From contig LSRY02000022.1 in NCBI GenBank assembly GCA_001643675.2, forward strand, positions 1-64,000: a stretch of 64,000 nucleotides of DNA, given 5' to 3'. Below the pieces are notes generated by a model. That model was not told the DNA's origin. It ran no database searches and was given only the letters and a program-made list of their open reading frames with translations. The DNA comes from Monocercomonoides exilis. Its lineage: Eukaryota > Preaxostyla > Oxymonadida > Polymastigidae. Every line of letters starts with the position of its first letter. Positions within the stretch are counted from its first letter, which is position 1. Positions 22,172 through 34,596 of this stretch are shown piece after piece. A program made the position numbers and the translations under genes.

Positions 22172-24215
22172 GGGTGATTTATAAACCCGAATATTTTTTT
22201 GAAAACCCGAACAAAAAATAAATGAATTTATTTTTGTGTATCGTGTATTGATTTTGTTTAAAAAAAAATATTAATAATAAATATAATCAACAAGCTCTCG
22301 TTTCACAATTTTTCGAGTATTTCTTTCTTTTTTTTCATCATCAGAAAAATCATCATTTAAAATTTTCAATGTTTTGAATATTCTTTTTTTCGGTTTTTCA
22401 TCTTCAAACAAAGCCTTTTCAATTTCAACATTATCTTTTTCTTCATTTTTTGACTCTTTTCTTTCATCATTTTCTTTTTTCCATTCTAATAAAAATTCTT
22501 CATCGGTAATTAATTTTCCAAAATAATCAAACCTTTTTGTTCTTTTCTTTAGAGTCACGGAAGGTTCTTTTGGCAGCTTGGCTAACACTTCGTGCCACTG
22601 ATGTGACAGTACTCCGCTCTTCGCAAATGAAGATTTTATTGTTGAAGGTAACAAAGAAGTTTGCAAAGCTTGTGGAAGCACATCAGCCAGTGCTTCTCGT
22701 CGCAAAACAACAGAAGAAGAAGAAGGCGCTTCATAATTAGCATTTATTGTCTTTTTAAAAACAGCAAATACACCACGATCCAAAGGCTGTGCGATGTGAG
22801 TGGTATGGGGCACGAAGGTGACAACATCTATTGAAGAGTCGGCAAACCTTTTCCATAAGTCAGGCTGCGCTCTCGATGAATGCTAATCAAGAAGGAGAAG
22901 GCAACGTTCATCACTCTTCTTCAAAGTTTCTCTTCTTTGTGTGATCCCTGGAAGCAACACTTCTTCAGCATATTTGAGAAATAGCGCTTCAGTCATCCAG
23001 CCTTCATTTTCACCGCAAACATCCAACCGCGAACTCAAAACAAGGCGCAGTTCATCAGGTAATTTGTGACAAGGCCACAGAACGACGCTTTTTAGGGAGT
23101 ATCCATCAGCTGCACTTGCAATGGCGAGAGTTGCATAAAGCATGTTCATTGGCGTTTTGGAGAAACCAGCAGGCACGTCGAAAGGATTGAAAACAAGAGT
23201 CGAGAAAGAATCAGAGAGTCCAAGAGAAGATTCATCAATATTGAAGAGGAGAGAGTTAGAATAATGATGCGGATCATGAAGGTTTTGTGGAAGAGTGTAA
23301 AACGGAAGAAAAGTTTGTTGATTTGATGCAGAGAGCCTTTGGATGTCGACGTTTCGAGGGTGTGAAGCCTTAAGCTCGGGGTTCCTTTTGGTGTATTGAT
23401 AGGGATATGCTTTAGAAATGTTCACTTCTTCATCTTCTTCATCAAACTTGTCTTTTTTCCTATCATTGATAACAGTGTTCATCTGAATATATAAAAAATA
23501 GATAAATACAACAAATTAAAAATTGTGACAAACTAATTTCCTCATTTGCGCAGCATTGTAACTTGTCCCACTTTCACATTCGATTTTAAGCACTCCAAAT
23601 ATAGTTTCCTTTTCTTCCTGATTGAATAATTCTGGTCTTCCATTTTTCCCTGCCTTCCTTCCTTTTTCCACAGCTGTAACTGCCCTATCAATTGCCGAGC
23701 GAGTAAAATTCTTTCATGTTTGTAGCATCTGCAACCCGAGCTTCTCCATTTGCGACAATTGTTGTAATACGTTCAAATCTGTTTTCAATATGCCGATATT
23801 GAAATGATCTCATCAAACTACTAATTTTCTTTAATCCTTGTTGTTTTTTATTATCGACAACACTCATAACATAAAATTTTTTGGATATGATCTATTTTTT
23901 ATTTTTTAAAAAAAATTTTTATTGAAATGAAAAAAAATCAAAAAAAATTTTTCGACCAAATTCTAACTTTTTAAAACCCCTTGCTATTACCTAATCTCCT
24001 CAGAGGAGGCACAAATCAGAGACGGAGGAGCTAACTCTTCCATATACCCACACCACCATCAGAGATTAGGTATAGTAATTTGATCTTAATTTCTGACAGC
24101 TGACTTTTCCTTAAATACTCAGAACAATTAATGAAATTTGAAAAGTGTGTTGATGTAACAAATTATTAAAAAAATTGTTCGGGTTAGAAAAAATATTCGG
24201 GTTAATAAATCACCC
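22172..24215 (-). mobile_element. pogo/jerky-type DDE transposon with TIRs and TA target duplication
   Basis: The left end GGGTGATTTATAAACCCGAA and the right end, read on the minus strand as GGGTGATTTATTAACCCGAA, are inverted repeats of about 45 bp. Both go on into a second AACCCGAACAA box. TA dinucleotides flank both ends (22170-22171, 24216-24217), matching the Tc1/mariner/pogo target duplication. The single interior gene is a DDE transposase on the minus strand. A short palindrome (ATTACCTAATCTC near 23987, inverted near 24060) lies in its 5' part. The element is about 2.04 kb and structurally complete, but its gene is interrupted. Confidence 0.85.
22271..23867 (-). pseudogene. DDE_1-type transposase, interrupted
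   Basis: From ATG 23867 the minus strand encodes an N-terminal DNA-binding-like region. Its frame changes once near 23710 (one base missing), then gives RSAIDRAVTAVEKGRK. An intron (GTTTGTCAC...TATTCAG, about 23544-23483) follows, then the catalytic part. The three expected acidic positions appear as FNIDESSL, LLLLD-stop-HSSR and IAQPLDRGVF. The stop is a TAG at 22883-22885, right after the second catalytic Asp. The frame then continues uninterrupted to 22271 with a Lys/Glu-rich tail. It would cut and paste the surrounding element, but this copy cannot make a full protein by standard decoding. Confidence 0.75.
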
Positions 24216-24217
24216 TA

Positions 24218-27200
24218 CTGTTTTTGGAAAAAAAAAACTTCCTAAAAAATAAATTGCAAGGTTGAAAGGAGAAAATTTGAGTCAAATTCTTTAGTTATGT
24301 AGACATGTGCTGCTCATTGCAATTTTGGTTCATCGCAAACATTATTAGCAATCTGTTCATAATTCTTATGTCTTTGCAATTCCGTTTTCACCAAAACCGG
24401 GAACTTTTTAAAAGTTCCAAACAATTCTTGTTTTTGAAAGAACAAATTCTCAGGGGCAACGCATATTTCTTCTTTCTACACAAAATAAAAAACATTATTT
24501 TTTTAATAAGTTGTGAAAGAAATAAATGAACACATTATTTTTATATGAAATCACAAATTCTCTCGTTAACAATGAAAAATATTTTCATTGGAAAAGATTA
24601 AATATTATAATAATTTAAAACGTTGCGAAATTTGATTGTGACAAAACAAAATAGAAATGATTTTTTGAAAATGATTTTCTTGATTTCACATTTTATTATT
24701 TTCTTGACAGTTTTTTTAATGTTTTGATCAATAGACCTTAAATGAATTGAACGGGTCAATTCGAATTGACAAAGTCAAAACGTTTTTCGTTTGTCTTATT
24801 GGTTTTGACTCAATCAATTCGGTTTTCCCTCAATCTTATTTGTGATCAAAAATACAAAAATTATATATCAATTTTGATCAAAAAATATTGATACTTCTTT
24901 TGTATTCCATTGGAAAACAGTTTGTTTTTAGTAATTTTTTGATATGTTTTTTAAAGTGATATTATTAATATATTTGAAAAAGGTAATTCAGTGATCATGA
25001 ACAATTCATCCGATATTTTTGTTGTTGCTGTTTTTTGAAATTCCGAATTAAGAAATTAGTTTCAAATATTCTAACATGCGTATTAAGAAGCAACAATGTT
25101 ACATTTATATATGGCTTTGTTATTTATGGTGTGGTTTTGTTTTTTAAGGATTTTTCGAAAAAGCAAAAAGTTTTGTTTGACTTTTTATGAACTAAGAATA
25201 AAATAAATTGTGTTGTTGTATTTTTTCATAATATTAATTGATGCGTTACCATTTCTTTGATTAGAAAGATCTCTTCACTTGTTTTGTTATGTTTGTTATC
25301 TCAATTTTAAAATTCTGTTTTTTTATTCTAATTCTTTGTGGTCAAATAATTTTAACATCTCAAATCAACAAAACATTAACAAAAAATGAGTTCTTCATGA
25401 TTTTTTTTTTTGTTTTTTGTTATTTTAACAAAAATGAAATTCAATTTTGAATTCTTGAAAAATGAAAATTCTTGAAAATAAATTTTTTTCAACTAAAAAC
25501 ATTAATAAATCAATGCAAATGTTATACACCCTAATTGTGAATTAAAAAAGACAACATAAAACAAAAGTTCGATCAAGGTTTTGCAAATGATCATACACAC
25601 AGAATTGAATCAATTGGTCTTGACTCAATCAAAACGGTTTTGAGTCTAACTTTTTGGTTTTATATGTCACTTTTTGGTATTAGTCAAAGCTAATACCGCA
25701 TTACTTAATAATTTCGTTTTAGTTCTAATTCCAAAACGCATAATGAAAAAATCTCAAACAAACATTTATAAGTTGCAAAAAGTTTTTTTAATATCTTGTT
25801 AAAGAAAAATTAAATCAAGATCGCTAAAACATTTTGAAGAAAAATAAGAAATTTCAATTTGATGATGAGAAACAATTAAAGATCAATTTATTCGAAATGA
25901 TAATTGTCATTTGTGAAAAAACAAAGAAGGGGTAAAAAAATTTGAAGAAGTTGAATCGAACATGAGATTTCAGATTCAAACTTGTTTGCAATCGATAATC
26001 AAGTTTTGCCAAAATTATTTGAAAAATAAGTTGCTTAAGATTCAAATGGGTGATTTTTTTGATATCATAAAAAATTCCGAAGTTTGATCAAAAACAAATT
26101 TTATTAAGGGTTCTTTTGATTGGAAAAATGAAAGTCATGATCATTCAAATATATTGCTCTAAATATAATTATTATTAATTGTTTGTTGCTTTTAATTCGA
26201 TTTTAATTGTTTTTATTTCATATTTTGAGAAATTGATATAATTTTTTCAAAATTTTTCGAAAATTTGATTGACATAACATAACTTAAGTTTTCTGGTTAA
26301 AAAAACATGATCACAACAATTGAGGTAACTAAATAAATAAATTTAACATTCAAAAATTAGTTAAATAATGCTATTGAAAAAGAATAAAATATGATAAGTT
26401 GAAATCGATAAATATGAAATAATAACATTCAATTTTCAAGTGTTTCATCTGATTTGCCAACCATCCTTTCCATAAGTCATTTATCCATAAAATGCATCGA
26501 TTTCTGGTTCTTCTCTAAAATGTGAAATTCATGCTTTCTGTCCAAATTCCACCTTCATCACAGAAAAATATTCTGTTTTTCGTCTGAAAATATCATCTCC
26601 AATTCCCTTCCCAATCCCTTCATACTGTGCTCTTTTCGTATGAATTTGCTGGCTCAACTCGATGGTCAGCCAAAACAATGAGCTATCCAGATTTTATTCA
26701 TTTTCATTCTTTTCCACCTCCTGCCCTGAAAACAACACAAAAACAGTCAATAGGTTAATATTCATATAAATAAAATAAATAAATACCAAACTGCGCTTCG
26801 ACTGTATTTTGCCAAGCAGCCTCATTTCCACAGCCATCATCATTCAAAAATTCAATCTCTTTATTTCAGTCTCAGAATGGTTGAATACAGCATGGAATGC
26901 ATCTCCACAAAACACATCGTGTATCTCACTGGAGGGTCTTCTCAGCCCGTGCGCATTGTGATTGATGTGCAGAGGTGTTTTTTCTGTTTTTGTCATGATC
27001 ATCTCCTTTAATAATATTCTCAACGATACAAAACAGTATTTGATGTTTATCTCACCAACACCCTGCACATGTGGGATATGGGGCAGAGAAGAGATAGAAG
27101 AATATTTTTTGTGGCAGGGGGTGGGAGTTGAGTGGTTTTTTGAATGTTAATATTTCGAGAGGGATTTTTGAATAAACAAAATTTGGAGACAAAGGGGTGG

Positions 27201-27610
27201 GGAAGAGCAAGTGGAGATTTTGAGAAGATAATATAGTAAATATGTAGAGAAGTGGTTGGGGATGGTGAGGAAGATGTATATTGTTGATGGGAGAAATGGA
27301 ATTTGAAAAGAAAGAAAAGAGGTCAAAAGCGGGACAGAGAAGAGGACAATTGTGAAATATTCGATTAGAAGAGGGGTATTTTTTTGAGAGGAGAAGAATA
27401 TTTTGGAAGAGACGGGGAAAGATGAAGAAAAGGAGGGGATTGATATTTTCTAATGATTTTTGGGGTTGAATGGAAGAGGGGAATAGAAAGGAATGGAAAT
27501 CGAGAAAAATCAACATTTTATATTTTTTGAGGGGAATGGAGAGGAAATCGCAAAAAGAAAGTGAATAGACTTCGAAGAAATCAAGTTTTATTGATTTCCA
27601 CAATCTATTC
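24218..27610. other. AT-rich intergenic region, little content
   Basis: No convincing gene over 3.4 kb. There are scattered near-repeats of TTGACTCAATCAA-type words near 24800 and 25600. Around 26874-26976 the plus strand has a possible exon (TTTCAG before ATG; VEYSMECISTKHIVYLTGG) followed by a GT, with no clear continuation. The open stretch on the minus strand at 27052-27663 is F/L/I/P-rich and looks like the complement of purine-rich DNA. Confidence 0.5.
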
Positions 27611-27626
27611 GTCACATATTTTGTGA

Positions 27627-30600
27627 TTGAGTTTTTCAAACCAATGTGAAGTTTATACAGCAAGCGAGACGTTTAGGCCTACCAACGACTTCACGCAAAT
27701 TATTCTCAACTTCATAAATGTCGTTCAACTGTTTTCGCATTTCTCAACTGCATCTTCTTCTTCGTCGTCTTCTGATAATCCTCCTCCTCCTCCTTCTTCT
27801 TCTTCAACCTCGTCATCAAAAATAGCAACAGTCAAATTCTTCGAGAAAGAAAAAATTGAAAACTAATCATCTTCATCTTCCTCTTCATCCGAACAGTTAG
27901 AAGTGAATTCATCACAAGAAAGAGTTGAAAAAGCAGAAATGGACGAAGTCATCGAAGACTTCAAAAGAAAACATACGCCGCGTCTGCCACTTCCTGTGAT
28001 CCTTCCGCCACAAGAAGCAACTCTTCAAAATTCATTTTATGCCCCTAGATGACAAAGGCAAAAGAAAAAATAATCAAAATTCTTCATAAACATCTTTGAC
28101 TCATTCAATTGCTGGAATATGTATAGGAACAGGAGCATCTCCTTCTTCATTGCCAAATGAATCTTTTCTTTCTCTTCCTCAATCATCTCCTTCACCCTCT
28201 CCTTCATCTTCCTCTTCCTCATCTTCTCCAGCAGTAACTGACCTCTCTCTCCATCCCAAACCACCTCATCGTTCTGAGATTGCCATGGCTCGCCGCATAA
28301 GAGCTATGCATCCTCTCCTCCACAGACGCTATCTCAACCGCTGTGCACAAGTGGATGCTGCTTCTGGTGCTTCACATTCTTCTTCTTCTTCCTCCTCCTC
28401 CTCCTCTTCTTCTTCTTCCTCGTTGCTTCGCTCTTCTAGAAACAGATTTCTGACAGGCGAAGAGCAGCATATGAAAAGGATGAGGCAGCAGTTCGGAAGA
28501 AGAAGGATAAGACAATATTTTGTCCTCCCTCCCGATGTGTTTGAGGCGCTGCCGCTGTTTGCAGGGTTTCGGATGGTGGAGCGGTATGCGGAGAATCTGG
28601 AGAAGAGGAAGAGAGAAAGAGAGAGAGCGAAGGAAAGAGAGAGAGAAGCAAGGAACGAGAGAAGAGAGGAGAGAAGGATCAGAGAACTGATTAAGATGAG
28701 GAAGGCATTGAAATCCACAAATGATAAAGATAACAATGATAAAGAAAATGATAATAAAGCAAAAGCAGAAGAAAACGAGAGTTTCTCATTAATTAGAAGC
28801 GATTTTCTGAAGGAATCGAAGAAAAAGGAAGAAGCTGAATGCCTTTCTGACATCTCCATCGTCAGTGATGAAAAAGAGCAAAGAGATAACACACAAACAG
28901 AGAGAGAAACAGAGGCTGATGCGAAGGTATTACCAGGCGCTTGAGCTTCAACGAGATTCTGTTGTGAATGAGGTGCTTTTGATGGTAAGAGCAAACCTGC
29001 TGCTTTCTCCTGCGCCGATTGACGATCGAAAAAAAGACCAGGAATTAATGTGAGTGCTTCAAAAATGAGGGGGATGGCGAAAAAGACGAGAAAGAAGAGA
29101 AAGAAGAGAAAACTTTTTTGAATGAAAATGGAAACAAGGAAGAAGTTGAATGAGATGAAGATGATGGAAAAGATGAAAATCAAAAAGTGATTTTGGAGGA
29201 TTCAATGAACAACCCCAATGCGGTGTTTGAAAAGCAAAGATTATCAAACGGAAGCAGAAAAGAATACAAACGCAAAAGAGTCTGTTCAAAACAACAAAAA
29301 AGGCAAAACGAATAATAATGATCCAAAACCAGAGTCAATTTCATCGCAATCACAACAAAAACAAAAGCAACAGGACATAACAACAGTTAACTCTCCAACA
29401 CCATCACCTTCTCCACAGCAAAAGCAATATACTTCAGGAAGAGGAGCCTTTGGAACGATACACTTTACGCGAGGGAAGCGAATGAACTGCGGATGGAGAG
29501 GGGTTAGTGGGAGGTGTTGATCGTATACAGCTAAGAGATGGAGATGATGAGAGGAGCTGTTGGTGCACCTACAACTCCGCTGTCACCTGTTGTTGTTGGA
29601 GGAGGAGTGGTGACATTGGGCGTGATGGGGATGAAGAATTTCAACAGAGAAGTGACAAGGGCGATGCAAGACAAAGTTTCAGAACGACAAAGGGAAAGTT
29701 GACGATGAAGAAGCAAAGATCATGTTCAGTTCATTGGAATCTGATGATCAGAAAGATAAACTGCTTCGGCTGATGAAACAACAGGAAATACAGAAAAAGA
29801 GGAATGAGAAAGATGAGCGGGAGTGCAGGAAAATGGAGAAAGAAGAAAAAGACAAAAATCTGTTAAGCAGCATCCAAGGAATATTATAAAAACATCTTGA
29901 GACAGGCACACAGATCAACCAGAAAGAGAACAAAATGGCCAGCGAGGCGCAACAAAAGGCGAAAGAAAGCCAAACGCCAATTTTGACAAGAGAGCGGAAA
30001 TTGAACTGCATGCTGAATGACCTCGCCAATTCTGACCTGGAAGATTTGAGCGATGAATTGGACGTGCCTTGCCGTTATGTGCGTATCAAAAGCGAGGAAA
30101 ATGGGTAATTTGTGTGGAAGATGCGGAAAATGCCCGTGTATGCAGCAGTCGACGCGAGGCAAACAAGAATGCGGTTGGATCTGATGAGTGCACTGAAGAG
30201 CGGGCAGAGGCAGAGCCTGGCGGAGTTGAGAAGAGGAAGGGAGGATAAAGTGCAGGGGCTGGTGGCCGTGCAAAGAGGAAGCAGAGATGATACACAGAAA
30301 GGGAAATAAAGGAGCAAGGAAAGGATCGCCTCTGCTGTTTCAGAAGGAGAAAGGGATAAGAACATTCAGTCAGAGCAGTGTGCCTGGGAGAAGAGATGAG
30401 CTATCGTTCTCAAAGTTGGCGTCTTTCTTCACTTCTCAGTATTTAATGGCGATAGATCTGATGCAGAAATACCCTGCACTCAATTTGGTTGCGCCTTTTG
30501 ATTCAGCTGCTGATTTAACTTCAAATACAAACATTGATCTTCATCCTCTTTCTCATTGCACTTCTTCGCTTGTCAATTCGTTCGTGTTTATGAACACCCA

Positions 30601-31169
30601 ACAGTAATCTTCTCTTCACTAAGAACATCTTTATCTACTTCCCTTTTATCTCAAGCTGTTAATCCATCTGCTACTTATTCTCCTTCTCCAGGCTCACTTT
30701 CTCCACTCTTTCTTCCTGCTCTATCTTCATCTCCTTCTTTTTTATTCAACTCCCCTCGAATTCGATATCGTTTCTCATCTTTCATTTCTGTTCATAATCG
30801 AAAAGTGAATCTTCATTCAATCACTGAATATCATCTTAAGTTTATGGAGATAGAAGAAATTCAATGTTGATCCGAGAATAGTGGACCACCTTGCGGGCGA
30901 TTAAAAGCAGAGATAGATTTAACTATTTGAATTTGGAAGCTGAAGGATGCACCAAAAATTGAAAGAGCGAGTGGAAAAGATTTCTTTGAACAAACAGTTG
31001 CAGTGATGGTTTTTGAGAGATTTCACAATGCTGTTTGCATCCAATCAGTCCAGGAATATGAAATGGGAGAGGAAATATTAAAGAAATATAAGTTTTTGAG
31101 TGGATGTCAAGGGTTTATAAAAGCAAGTGATAATATATTCTTCAAATGAAAAGCAATGTTAGTTTATGA
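27627..31169 (+). pseudogene. Decayed Ser-rich/charged gene
   Basis: Plus-strand coding signal stretches over 3.5 kb. It includes FRPTNDFTQIILNFINVVQL, a TAA at 27864-27866, then polySer plus EMDEVIEDFKRKHTPRLPLP. Further on there is a polySer block near 28375, YFVLPPDVFEALPLFAGFRM, a Lys/Arg/Glu coiled-coil, RYYQALELQRDSVVNEVLLM (after a one-base frame change near 28930), KKRNEKDERECRKMEKEEKD, and LNDLANSDLEDLSDELDVP. In-frame stops TAA at 29887, 30106 and 30307 interrupt frames that continue to look coding on both sides. No domain is recognised. It is either a pseudogene of a large Ser-rich protein or several neighbours. Confidence 0.45.
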
Positions 31170-31832
31170 ATATTTATATGACATGGAAAATGTTAAAAAT
31201 TGGAAAATGAAAGAATTAATATGAGAATCAGATAAAGTCCATTATTTCCTGTGATTTTGGTGTCAACCGTGCTGAAAGTGAGTGTTTGAACGGGAACAAA
31301 TGTTGAGCTGAGGAGTGTGAGGGAGACGTCGTGGAGGAGGGAAATGAAGCCGTTGAGGGCATACTCGATGGTGGCTCATGGGGTCTGTTGAGGTCTGCCA
31401 CAGACATCAGCATCAGTTCCGCTGTCAGAAACGATTTTGTTTTGGGCGATGAGGGGGAGCCAGCTGTTAAACTTCGCTTTATCCAATGGTTCGCGATTTC
31501 GTTAAACGGTTGATGAAGCAATTGAACCGAATAAAAGGAACAATTATTTGTTGACAATACAAAGGGATGAATAAAAATGAAAAATAACTATTATTGTTCA
31601 ATTTATTTCGATAATTTTGCTTTCTTATCTTCTTTTCTGTTCTTCTTTACAAACTTTTTCTTTTCAATGTTGCATTTTGCCAATTATGAATTTACAATTT
31701 TGAAGTTTTATTTATTAATTTTAGGTTCATTTTCATTTTACTTGATCAAAAAAACCTTTTTCATCAGAAACATTAAAAAGGAATGATTTTTCTATAAATA
31801 AATAAATATATAACAGCTTAAAATGCAAAATG

Positions 31833-31875
<43 letters not shown>

Positions 31876-31990
31876 TTTTTTAATTGATCAATAAATATTA
31901 CAATAGAATTTATTTTTTTCTATTTTTGATCTTTTTTTCTGATTTCAAAAAAAAACACCCATATGGTTTTTTGAAATAATAATGGTGTGT
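31170..31990. other. Spacer with poly-A tract
   Basis: Weak coding-like stretches on the plus strand (EAVEGILDGGSWGLLRSATD near 31345) without a recognisable gene. A 36-base poly-A runs at 31835..31870. Confidence 0.4.
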
Positions 31991-32001
31991 GCAAAAACCC
32001 G

Positions 32002-32200
32002 CACACTTGACATTTTCTTTCAAAATACTCATCCACTTTCATATATTTGATTGCGTTTAGCATTTTAATGCAACCAGTGACTATTTTTCATTCGAAATAC
32101 TAAAAATTGGATAAAAAATAGTCACTGATTGCATTAAAATGCTAAACGCTATCAAATATATGAAAGTGGATGAGTATTTCGAAAGAAAATTTCAAGTGTG
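32002..32200. repeat. Near-perfect palindrome, 87-bp arms
   Basis: The left arm (32002..32088, from CACACTTGACATTTTC) and right arm (32114..32200, ending TTTCAAGTGTG) are reverse complements with a few mismatches around a 25-base loop. Related GCAAAAACCC-type words flank it outside the arms. It sits directly before a DDE transposase relic and could be that element's paired ends or a MITE. Confidence 0.8.
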
Positions 32201-33240
32201 CTGGTTTTTGTACAAGTGTGGGTTTTGCACCCAACTATAATATCATAACTCATTTTCTTCAACCTTGTGACAATTGCATTTTAAAAAGGGAAAAAATCAT
32301 TTTTTTAAACCAGCTTTATTTTTCACATGCATTTTCATTGCATTCTTGTATGTTTTTCTTGACTCAAGTTCTTATGGATGCTGTTACTGCAACAATTCAT
32401 TATTCGACAATCAGAAATGCTTTTTTGAAAACATGTGTTTGGCCAATAACAGCAATTGAAGTTTTTTCTCAAGTTTCTGAATCTTAAAAACAAATCTCAG
32501 ATAAGGCTAATATTTTTTTTTTTTTGAAAACTTTCTTTTGTTTAATTTTTAAATAAAACTTAAACTTCATGCTTTCATCTGATTTCTGTTCCCGTGCATT
32601 TAACTACACTAAAACTGAAATAATTACATTGTTAAAGTGTTGTTTCCAAATTTGCAAAGTTACGTGAGTGGGTACAGAAAATCGAAAAAAACATGAAATA
32701 TTTGTTTTATTTGAAAATTTAACAAAAGGAAGTTTTTAAAAAAAAAAAAAAAAAAAAAAAACGGATTAAAAGACGAATTAAGATAAAAATAAGCTCACAG
32801 TATTACAATCATGTTGCCAAATTGAGTCTGAGGGCTAACAAAGAGTGCTTAATGTCTTATGCAACTGTGCTGCACAAATAAAGAAGCAACTGGAAGATTC
32901 AATAGAATGAAAGAATAATGATAATGAAAAATTGAACGTGATGAAAAAAGTGAAAGTGGCAATTGTGAATAAAGAAGATTCAATTTCTGATATGAAAAAA
33001 TCAGAATAAAGAAGAATCCTGGATATTGTTCAAAATGATAAAGAGACATTTGTAGAAGAAGAATTAAAAGAATCATGCACCAAAAACAAATGAAAAATTG
33101 AACGTTTTATAGCCTCAAGAGCGAGACACGTCGGCATGATGACAAGATGCATATCTCCAATTATCACTCAAAAAGAAAAGGAAGCTCATGTTAATCACTT
33201 CTTTAAAGAGAAAATACAAGAAGATAAAGATAAGAAATAA
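32201..33240 (+). pseudogene. DDE transposase relic (3' part) with in-frame stops
   Basis: The plus strand encodes NIITHFLQPCDNCILKREK and then LMDAVTATIHYSTIRNAFLK with CVWPITA. These match MTHFLQPCDSYVFSRFK and LPDAVAAAITFSTVKASFVK of the transposase at 62.4-63.2 kb, so this is a diverged copy cut off at its 5' side. After a stop at 32485 and a 24-base poly-A (32738..32761), a charged region in the same reading frame carries TGA 32908, TAA 33007 and TGA 33091 before a final TAA at 33238. The last part may belong to the same element or to another gene. Confidence 0.6.
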
Positions 33241-33276
33241 AATGAAAAGCTATTCATTATTAATTCAATTAGCTAT

Positions 33277-34264
33277 TAGGGTTATACTTTAACCTCTGAC
33301 CCTTTTTTTACCCCCACCCTTTTTTTGTTAAGCTGGCTACGGCTTAATACAAGCCTGTGGCCAACAGAAAATAATTAGAAATGTTTATTTAAATATATTT
33401 AACTTATACAGAAAAAATTTTTTAACGAAAATTTTTTAACTTTGAGATCTCGGTATTTTTTAATTTTATTTTTTGATCATAAAATTGATGGTCTTTCCAT
33501 GAATATAACATTCTGGAAGTTTTAAGCTACATCAACATTACACCTCATATCCTTTTTATTGTTTTTATAACTTTTCACATTTCACAAGTTTCTTTATAAC
33601 TTGTTTTCTCATTTCATCGACTTTTCGAAAAAATGAAAATTTTTAAAGAATAATGAATTTTTGTAAAAAATATTAAGATTATTCTTAATATATGTTTGAA
33701 TGTTAATTATGTTGATATATAAAAATGTTTCACAAATTAGAATTTATATAGAAAAATGAAAAACATCAATATCGGTAGTTTTGATTTTTTTAACAAGTAA
33801 CAATTTTTCAGCAAAAATTTGTGTAAATGTGCAATAATATAATGAGTTTAAAATGAGAATCTGCTTAATATTTTTTACAAAAATTCATTATTCTTTAAAA
33901 ATTTTCATTTTTTCGAAAAGTCGATGAAATGAGAAAACAAGTTATAAAGAAACTTGTGAAATGTGAAAAGTTATAAAAACAATAAAAAGGATATGAGGTG
34001 TAATGTTGATGTAGCTTAAAACTTCCAGAATGTTATATTCATGGAAAGACCATCAATTTTATGATCAAAAAATAAAATTAAAAAATACCGAGATCTCAAA
34101 GTTAAAAAATTTTCGTTAAAAAATTTTTTCTGTATAAGTTAAATATATTTAAATAAACATTTCTAATTATTTTCTGTTGGCCACAGGCTTGTATTAAGCC
34201 GTAGCCAGCTTAACAAAAAAAGGGTGGGGGTAAAAAAAGGGTCAGAGATTAAAGTGTAACCCTA
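33277..34264. mobile_element. Fold-back (non-autonomous) element with 401-bp terminal inverted repeats
   Basis: Arms 33277..33677 and 33864..34264 are reverse complements with only scattered differences. The outer ends read TAGGGTTA.ACTTTAA...GACC. The centre (33678..33863) is 186 bases of AT-rich DNA without a gene. Marker words GGTGGGGGTAAAAAAAGGGT and GGCCACAGGCTTGTATTAAG occur in both arms. No transposase lies inside, so it depends on another element if mobile. No clear target duplication is visible. Confidence 0.9.
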
Positions 34265-34596
34265 TTTTATATTTTATATTATTTTTTTTTTTGTTGTTTT
34301 GTTCAATTTTTTTGTTGCATGAAAAAAAAATATCTTTAAATAAATATTCAATTGTTTGTTGGATTGCGAAATGTTGAAAAAATAGAAAAAGAAAAAATTA
34401 GAGTTACAAAACGAAATGAAATTCATTTTCTCGAACATTTTCATCAAAAGCTGATAATTTTTCTGTCAATCCAATAAAAATTATCAATCAAAAAAATAGC
34501 TCCAAACAGGAGTTTGTTTGCTAAGGAAATGATACAAAAAGAAAAAATGAAAAGAATTGAAATTTCGATTCGTAATGCATAAGGAATTTCATTTTC

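Noticed and set aside
24700-25700. Possible transposon ends from repeated TTGACTCAATCAA words
   Set aside because: The words are not clearly inverted or direct at defined boundaries and no gene lies between them.
27052-27663. 203-residue minus-strand open frame
   Set aside because: Phe/Leu/Ile/Pro-rich composition without domain signal; likely the complement of purine-rich DNA.
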